NCBI GenBank assembly: GCA_050944915.1
Contig: JBMNRY010000073.1
Span: 1 to 9,869 of the forward strand
DNA: 9,869 nucleotides
Reading direction: 5' to 3'
Origin: JBMNRY01 sp050944915
Lineage (GTDB): Bacteria > Bacillota > Limnochordia > JAAZLZ01
The position numbers were made by a program, and so were the translations under genes. How positions within the stretch are numbered: position 1 is the first letter of the stretch; every line of letters starts with the position of its first letter. This document shows positions 6,919 through 9,869 of the stretch, piece by piece. Under the pieces are notes generated by a model. It saw nothing but the letters and a program-made list of their open reading frames with translations, was not told the DNA's origin and ran no database searches.

Positions 6919-7686
6919 ATGCTGGAAGTCAAACAGCTTGTCAAGAATTTTGATGGTCTCGTAGCCGTCGATAAAGTAGATCTATCTATCGCCAAAACCG
7001 AAATCCGGGCCGTCATCGGTCCGAACGGTTCCGGGAAAACGACGCTGATTAACATGATTAGCGGCGTTCTGCCGCCGACTTCGGGGCAAATAATCTTTCA
7101 AGGGGAAGATATCACAGGGATTACTCCCTACGATACGACGGTCAAAGGTATCTGCCGCACCTTCCAAAACCTCCGGATTTTCCCGAGCCTCAGTGTTCTG
7201 GAACACGTCCTGTTGGGGATGCAGTGCCGGGGGCATGCTAATTTCTTCCATACCCTTTTCCGGATGAATACTGCCCAAAGGGAAGAGAAGGAAAATGTGG
7301 ATAAGGCCATGGAATTGCTGCGTTTTGTCGGATTAGAAGACCGGGCCCACTGGATGGCCACCGGTTTGCCCTATGGGCAGAGGCGGTTGTTAGAAATCGC
7401 CCGGGCCTTGGCAACCGACGCATCCTTGTTACTGCTGGATGAACCGGCCGCCGGTTTACACTCGGTGGAAATCCCCCACTTGCGGGAACTAATCCTTAGG
7501 ATCAGGGAGCGAGGTATCACCATCCTCTTGGTGGAGCACCGCATGAGACTGGTCATGTCGGTGGCCGACCAGATCAGTGTCCTTAACTACGGTCAAAAGA
7601 TCGCCGAGGGCACCCCGGAGGAGATCCGGAAAGATAAGGCGGTCATCGAAGCCTATCTGGGCGCGCCCCAGCAATCCCCCGCCTAA
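6919..7686 (+). CDS. livG: Branched-chain-amino-acid-type ABC transporter ATP-binding protein (LivG family)
   Basis: A 255-aa cytoplasmic ATPase subunit. Walker A GPNGSGKTT is at 34-42, the Q-loop in RTFQNLRIF, the ABC signature LPYGQRRLLEIARAL at 150-164, Walker B with D174-E175 (LLLLDEPAAGL), and the H-loop His at 207 (LVEHRM). The insertion between Q-loop and signature, the DEPAAGL form of Walker B and the C-terminal segment EGTPEEIRKDKAVIEAYLG assign it to LivG rather than LivF. The signature begins Leu-Pro-Tyr-Gly-Gln where LivG proteins usually have Leu-Ser-Tyr-Gly-Gln, a small departure. The start has AAAGGGGG upstream. A 17-bp gap separates it from livF at the preferred GTG start. Confidence 0.93.
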   Translation: MLEVKQLVKNFDGLVAVDKVDLSIAKTEIRAVIGPNGSGKTTLINMISGVLPPTSGQIIFQGEDITGITPYDTTVKGICRTFQNLRIFPSLSVLEHVLLGMQCRGHANFFHTLFRMNTAQREEKENVDKAMELLRFVGLEDRAHWMATGLPYGQRRLLEIARALATDASLLLLDEPAAGLHSVEIPHLRELILRIRERGITILLVEHRMRLVMSVADQISVLNYGQKIAEGTPEEIRKDKAVIEAYLGAPQQSPA

Positions 7687-7703
7687 GCCGAGGAGGAATG
7701 AAG

Positions 7704-8414
7704 GTGTTAGAGTTAGTCAATATTTCAGCCCATTACGGTAATATTCAAGCCCTGGAGGATGTGAGCCTGACGGTCAATCCGGGAGAAATTGTATGCCTCC
7801 TCGGGGCCAACGGCGCCGGAAAGACGACGACCATTCGAGTGATCACAGGACTTCTCCGTCCTACCACCGGCGAAGTCAAGCTCGATGGTCAGTCCTTAAA
7901 CCGCTTGCCTCCATCCCAAATCGTCCGGATGGGTATTTCCTGTGCACCGGAAGGAAGACAGATTTTCCCCCAATTGACGGTCATGGAGAACTTGGAGATG
8001 GGAGCCTATGTCCGGCGCAACCAGGTCAAAGAAGTCCAGGAAACCTTAGATTTCGTCTTCTCCATCTTTCCCATCCTCGAAGAAAGGCAGCAGCAACAGG
8101 CCGGCACCTTAAGTGGTGGGCAGCAACAAATGTTGGCCATCGGCCGAGCCCTCTTATCCGGCCCCCGTTTTCTCCTCCTGGATGAACCATCCCTGGGGCT
8201 AGCACCCCTGTTGGTACAGGAAGTCTTTAAGGTCATCGAGACCATTAACAAAGAAGGGGTGGCAATTCTGCTGGTGGAACAGAATGCCCAGCAGGCCCTT
8301 AATGTCTCCCAACGGGGTTATGTCTTGGAAGAAGGCAAGATCACCCTGTGCGACACTTGTGAACATCTACTGCAAACCGATGAGATCATCTCCTCCTACT
8401 TAGGGGCAGATTAA
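7704..8414 (+). CDS. livF: Branched-chain-amino-acid-type ABC transporter ATP-binding protein (LivF family), GTG start
   Basis: A 236-aa cytoplasmic ATPase subunit that heterodimerises with LivG. Walker A GANGAGKTT begins at residue 34, the signature LSGGQQQMLAIGRAL at 136, Walker B D160-E161 (DEPSLGLAPLLVQEVF), and the switch region VEQNAQQAL has Gln in place of the H-loop His, as is usual for LivF. I place the start at GTG 7704. The ATG at 7698 lies 1 nt after AGGAGG (7691-7696), too close for use, while the GTG has a 7-nt spacing and gives the family-typical beginning (M)LELVNISAHYGNIQAL. It is the last gene of the importer and is followed by a hairpin terminator. Confidence 0.92.
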   Translation: MLELVNISAHYGNIQALEDVSLTVNPGEIVCLLGANGAGKTTTIRVITGLLRPTTGEVKLDGQSLNRLPPSQIVRMGISCAPEGRQIFPQLTVMENLEMGAYVRRNQVKEVQETLDFVFSIFPILEERQQQQAGTLSGGQQQMLAIGRALLSGPRFLLLDEPSLGLAPLLVQEVFKVIETINKEGVAILLVEQNAQQALNVSQRGYVLEEGKITLCDTCEHLLQTDEIISSYLGAD

Positions 8415-8449
8415 GACAACTTCCCCCCAGACCATGACCCTCAAAAAAG

Positions 8450-8484
8450 GCTCTATACGTTTCTGTATAGAGCTGCATTTCTTC
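8450..8484 (+). terminator. Terminator of the liv operon
   Basis: A 9-bp perfect stem (GCTCTATAC at 8450-8458 with GTATAGAGC at 8465-8473) has a 6-nt loop. AAAAAA precedes it, and a T-rich but interrupted tract (TGCATTTCTTCT) follows. It begins 35 bp after the livF stop codon. The imperfect T-tract suggests partial termination is possible, with readthrough into the hemerythrin-like gene leader. Confidence 0.6.
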
Positions 8485-8490
8485 TAATTA

Positions 8491-8519
8491 TTGACTAACT
8501 TAGTAAGTTATTATATTGT
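8491..8519 (+). promoter_or_regulatory. Candidate promoter with perfect 7-1-7 palindrome, upstream of the hemerythrin-like gene
   Basis: TTGACT at 8491-8496 is a good -35 (5/6). The -10 is either TATATT at 8512-8517 (5/6, short 15-nt spacer) or TATTGT at 8514-8519 (4/6, 17-nt spacer). Between them lies TAACTTA-G-TAAGTTA (8496-8510), a perfect 15-bp palindrome that a bound repressor would use to block polymerase. The 7-1-7 geometry is that of Fur/PerR-type boxes, but the bases differ from the known consensus forms. Confidence 0.5.
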
Positions 8520-8648
8520 TATTCTACCAGGGTTTAAGATGAAGGACCCTCCTCCCTAGAAAGGCTCAGATAAAAGAGCCATGGGGGTGTCAAAGGAGCA
8601 ATTCCCCCGGGATACCCTGGCCTAAGGCCCTGGTGAATAGAATAACAA
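8516..8648 (+). ncRNA. Candidate structured leader RNA (unidentified) before the hemerythrin-like gene
   Basis: Two distant segments pair. TTGTTATTCTA (8516-8526) matches TAGAATAACAA (8638-8648) over 11 perfect bp, and CCAGGG (8527-8532) continues with CCCTGG (8628-8633) for 6 more, leaving a 4-nt bulge (TGAA, 8634-8637). Inside are a hairpin GGCTC/GAGCC (8563-8580), a possible GGGGG/CCCCC stem (8583-8608), and GGCC-TAA-GGCC (8619-8629), which competes with the closing helix. The sequence AAAGGAG occurs both inside (8592-8598) and as the gene's RBS (8651-8657), and CTCCT (8549-8553) could pair with either. I recognise no known riboswitch core. An inverted-repeat DNA element (MITE-like) is the main alternative, but no target duplication is evident. 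If transcription starts at about 8524, the outermost pairs would be lost. Confidence 0.4.
8539..8559 (+). CDS. Possible leader mini-ORF (MKDPPP)
   Basis: ATG-AAG-GAC-CCT-CCT-CCC-TAG encodes six residues ending Asp-Pro-Pro-Pro before the stop. AGGG (8529-8532) lies 6 nt upstream as a weak RBS, and that same AGGG forms the inner arm of the long-range helix at 8516-8648. Asp-Pro-Pro and Pro-Pro-Pro are known EF-P-dependent ribosome-pausing sequences, so a stalled ribosome could change leader folding. So short a frame can arise by chance. Confidence 0.2.
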   Translation: MKDPPP

Positions 8649-8667
8649 GTAAAGGAGATGGTTCATT

Positions 8668-9090
8668 TTGAGCCCACGCACAGCCAACTTCCGTCGACAA
8701 CACCAGGAAATTAACGGACTCATTACGGAACTACAGCGACTAATCTCCCAGGATATAGAGGCTAAGGCCGAGGAAATTCGCGCCCTTTTATCTCAGCTTA
8801 TCGGTAGGCTCAAAGTCCATTTAGCTACTGAAGATAATGTCCTCTACCCCGCTATGCTCGCCGCCCCTGATTCCCAGGTCCGGGGAAAAACGAAAGAATT
8901 TATGGAGGAAATGGGCGCCCTGGCTGAAGTTCTAAAAGAATATTCTATCCGATGGTCAACCTCTAGGGTCATCAAAAAAGAACCGCTGGCCTTTCGGGAG
9001 GACTCTGCCCGGATCCTTAAACAATTGACCTATCGGATCAGCCGGGAGGAGGAACTACTCTATCCCCTAGCCGATGCCTTGGCCCATTAG
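8668..9090 (+). CDS. Hemerythrin (HHE)-like domain protein, TTG start
   Basis: A 140-aa, mostly helical, soluble protein. H12 (RRQHQEI), H51 and E55 (HLATEDNVLYP, H-x3-E) match the first half of an HHE cation-binding/hemerythrin four-helix bundle. The second half has the matching LYP motif (REEELLYPLADAL), but where a canonical hemerythrin has its third-helix His this protein has KEFMEEMGAL, with no His in the region. Such EMG-type proteins form a recurrent subfamily, so it may bind iron differently or not at all. Roles known in the wider family are O2, NO or iron handling and repair of iron centres; none is proven here. The TTG at 8668 is preceded by AAAGGAG (8651-8657, 10 nt away). The gene stands alone, with its own promoter and a long structured leader. 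Confidence 0.75.
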   Translation: MSPRTANFRRQHQEINGLITELQRLISQDIEAKAEEIRALLSQLIGRLKVHLATEDNVLYPAMLAAPDSQVRGKTKEFMEEMGALAEVLKEYSIRWSTSRVIKKEPLAFREDSARILKQLTYRISREEELLYPLADALAH

Positions 9091-9129
9091 TTAGTCGATT
9101 CTTCTCGCTCGATTTCAGATTACCCCTGT

Positions 9130-9564
9130 TTACAAGGGTTGCTGGCCTATATGTCGACAGCTACTGCAATAACCGTAGGCCTCGAAGGTATGGCCGAGGA
9201 TTTGAAAGGCGGGATCGGAAGGCGGAGGGGCCAAGGCTGCCGTCGGACAAAGGTCAAGGCGGAAGTTCTCTCCACAGGAGAGGCAAAGGGCGTAATGACG
9301 GTGTTCTCCTTCCCCCTGATACTCGTAGACCGTCCGGCTGGGGACGTTGATGTGATTGATGAGGCCGATTTCCACAAAAAGGTTCACCGTCCGATAAACG
9401 GTATCCAGGCTGATTTGGGGCTGCCCCCGCCGAACCCGGGTGTAGATTTCCTGGACCGTGAGGGGTCTTCGAGCCTGGAGGATGACCTTGAGGATACCCG
9501 CTCGTTGGGGAGTGATCTTCAGTCGGTGCTCCTTTAGCTTCTGCAGACTATTTTCGAAGGCCAA
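9130..9564 (-). CDS. Fur-family metalloregulator, probably zinc uptake regulator (Zur); TTG start
   Basis: A 144-aa Fur-family repressor. The N-terminal winged helix (about 1-80) includes KITPQRAGILKVI and the recognition helix ISLDTVYRTVNLFVEIGLI. The dimerisation domain carries H88 and H90 (EHRHYALC), the structural-zinc pairs C94-x2-C97 and C133-x2-C136, and H125 as a further metal ligand. The frame is open upstream to 9729, but that part lies inside the permease gene. The TTG at 9564 has GGAGGG (9571-9576) at a 6-nt spacing and gives a normal family length. The gene overlaps the permease gene by 17 bp, implying translational coupling. The permease is a Zn/Mn-type subunit, so Zur is the best guess, but Fur, Mur or PerR cannot be excluded from sequence alone. 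Confidence 0.9.
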   Translation of the reverse strand: MAFENSLQKLKEHRLKITPQRAGILKVILQARRPLTVQEIYTRVRRGQPQISLDTVYRTVNLFVEIGLINHINVPSRTVYEYQGEGEHRHYALCLSCGENFRLDLCPTAALAPPPSDPAFQILGHTFEAYGYCSSCRHIGQQPL

Positions 9565-9869
9565 GGCTAACCCTCCCCGCCAATCCCTTGAACACGACTC
9601 CCAAAATAGGTCGTAGTCGTAGGGCGAGGAAAACCAGGGCGAACTGGGCCGTGGCCACCACAACGATGATGGCTCCCGTAGGTAGGGCGAAATAATAGGA
9701 AAGATAAAGGCCGATCCAACTGGCTCCAAGGCCGAAAAAGACCGCCCACGCCATTAAAGATGTTAAGCGGTCGGTGAAAAGATAAGCGGTAGCCGCCGGT
9801 GTGATGAGTAAGGCTACGACGAGGATTGCGCCCACCGTCTGCAGGGAAACGACGACGGCGGCGGCGATG
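9548..9869 (-). CDS. Metal (Zn/Mn) ABC transporter permease, ABC-3 family; 5' part outside window
   Basis: The C-terminal 107 or so residues of a ZnuB/MntB/TroC-type inner-membrane permease. The conserved segment SLQTVGAILVVALLITPAATAYLFTDR is the family hallmark, followed by further spans ending in VVFKGLAGRVSLGLRK. The frame is open to the window edge. The GTG at 9835 (Val of TVGAIL) is internal to the conserved motif and is not the start. The 3' end overlaps the Fur-family gene by 17 bp, forming a metal transporter-regulator operon. The metal cannot be told from this fragment; zinc is favoured by the neighbour. Confidence 0.9.
   Translation of the reverse strand, partial: IAAAVVVSLQTVGAILVVALLITPAATAYLFTDRLTSLMAWAVFFGLGASWIGLYLSYYFALPTGAIIVVVATAQFALVFLALRLRPILGVVFKGLAGRVSLGLRK

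Noticed and set aside
8581..8625. Small ORF MGVSKEQFPRDTLA in the leader
   Set aside because: It has no convincing RBS and lies across predicted hairpins. It is too short to support as a gene.
9122..9139. Near-palindrome at the hemerythrin-like/fur convergent junction
   Set aside because: It has a mismatch and a two-base loop, with no T-tract on either strand, so it is not called as a terminator.
9565..9729. N-terminal extension of the Fur-family reading frame to an ATG at 9729
   Set aside because: It lies entirely inside the permease gene in another frame, has low-complexity Pro/Ser/Trp composition unlike Fur proteins, and the TTG at 9564 has a proper RBS.
1..9869. CRISPR arrays, tRNA/rRNA genes, transposases, phage genes
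   Set aside because: Looked for and not seen. There are no regularly spaced repeats and no recognisable RNA genes or mobile-element proteins.

Overview
The window is a bacterial chromosome segment with moderate GC content. It has strong GGAGG-type ribosome binding sites, frequent TTG/GTG starts and compact operons. This style, and the family-level look of the proteins, suggest a Bacillota (Firmicutes)-type lineage. The solute-binding protein has an ordinary signal peptidase I signal and no lipobox cysteine, which fits a cell with a periplasm, possibly a diderm Firmicute. This taxonomic reading is inference and not firm.

Layout, left to right. (1) The 3' end of an alpha-glucan (glycogen/maltodextrin) phosphorylase gene on +, closed by a strong G/C hairpin terminator. 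(2) A convergent SDR oxidoreductase on -, of the D-mannonate oxidoreductase (fructuronate reductase)-like subfamily. (3) A 280-bp divergent control region with a perfect TTCGAT-N4-ATCGAA palindrome and two pairs of direct repeats. (4) A thiamine-diphosphate enzyme of the acetolactate synthase / oxalyl-CoA decarboxylase / 2-hydroxyacyl-CoA lyase superfamily on +. (5) A complete five-gene LivKHMGF-type ABC importer on +: binding protein, two permeases, two ATPases. A stable stem-loop with a UNCG-type tetraloop separates the binding protein from the permeases. (6) A hairpin terminator, then a 253-bp non-coding region. It holds a promoter with a perfect 7-1-7 palindrome and a strongly paired structured element that ends just before the RBS of (7) a small hemerythrin-like protein gene on +. 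(8) A convergent pair on -: the C-terminal part of a Zn/Mn-type ABC-3 permease, overlapping a Fur-family regulator (probably Zur) that starts at TTG.

How the genes may work together. The ThDP enzyme and the Liv-type importer are co-directional with no terminator between them, and the SDR is divergent from the same control region. Together they look like an uptake-and-catabolism module for a small carboxylate, such as an amino acid, 2-oxo acid or related compound. The substrate cannot be read from the sequence. The permease-fur pair is a classic metal-uptake unit with its own regulator. The least explained part is the leader at about 8490-8660. A 17-bp long-range helix with one bulge encloses hairpins and a six-codon mini-ORF ending Asp-Pro-Pro-Pro. 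It may be a riboswitch, an attenuator or a small mobile inverted-repeat element, and I do not recognise it as a known RNA class.
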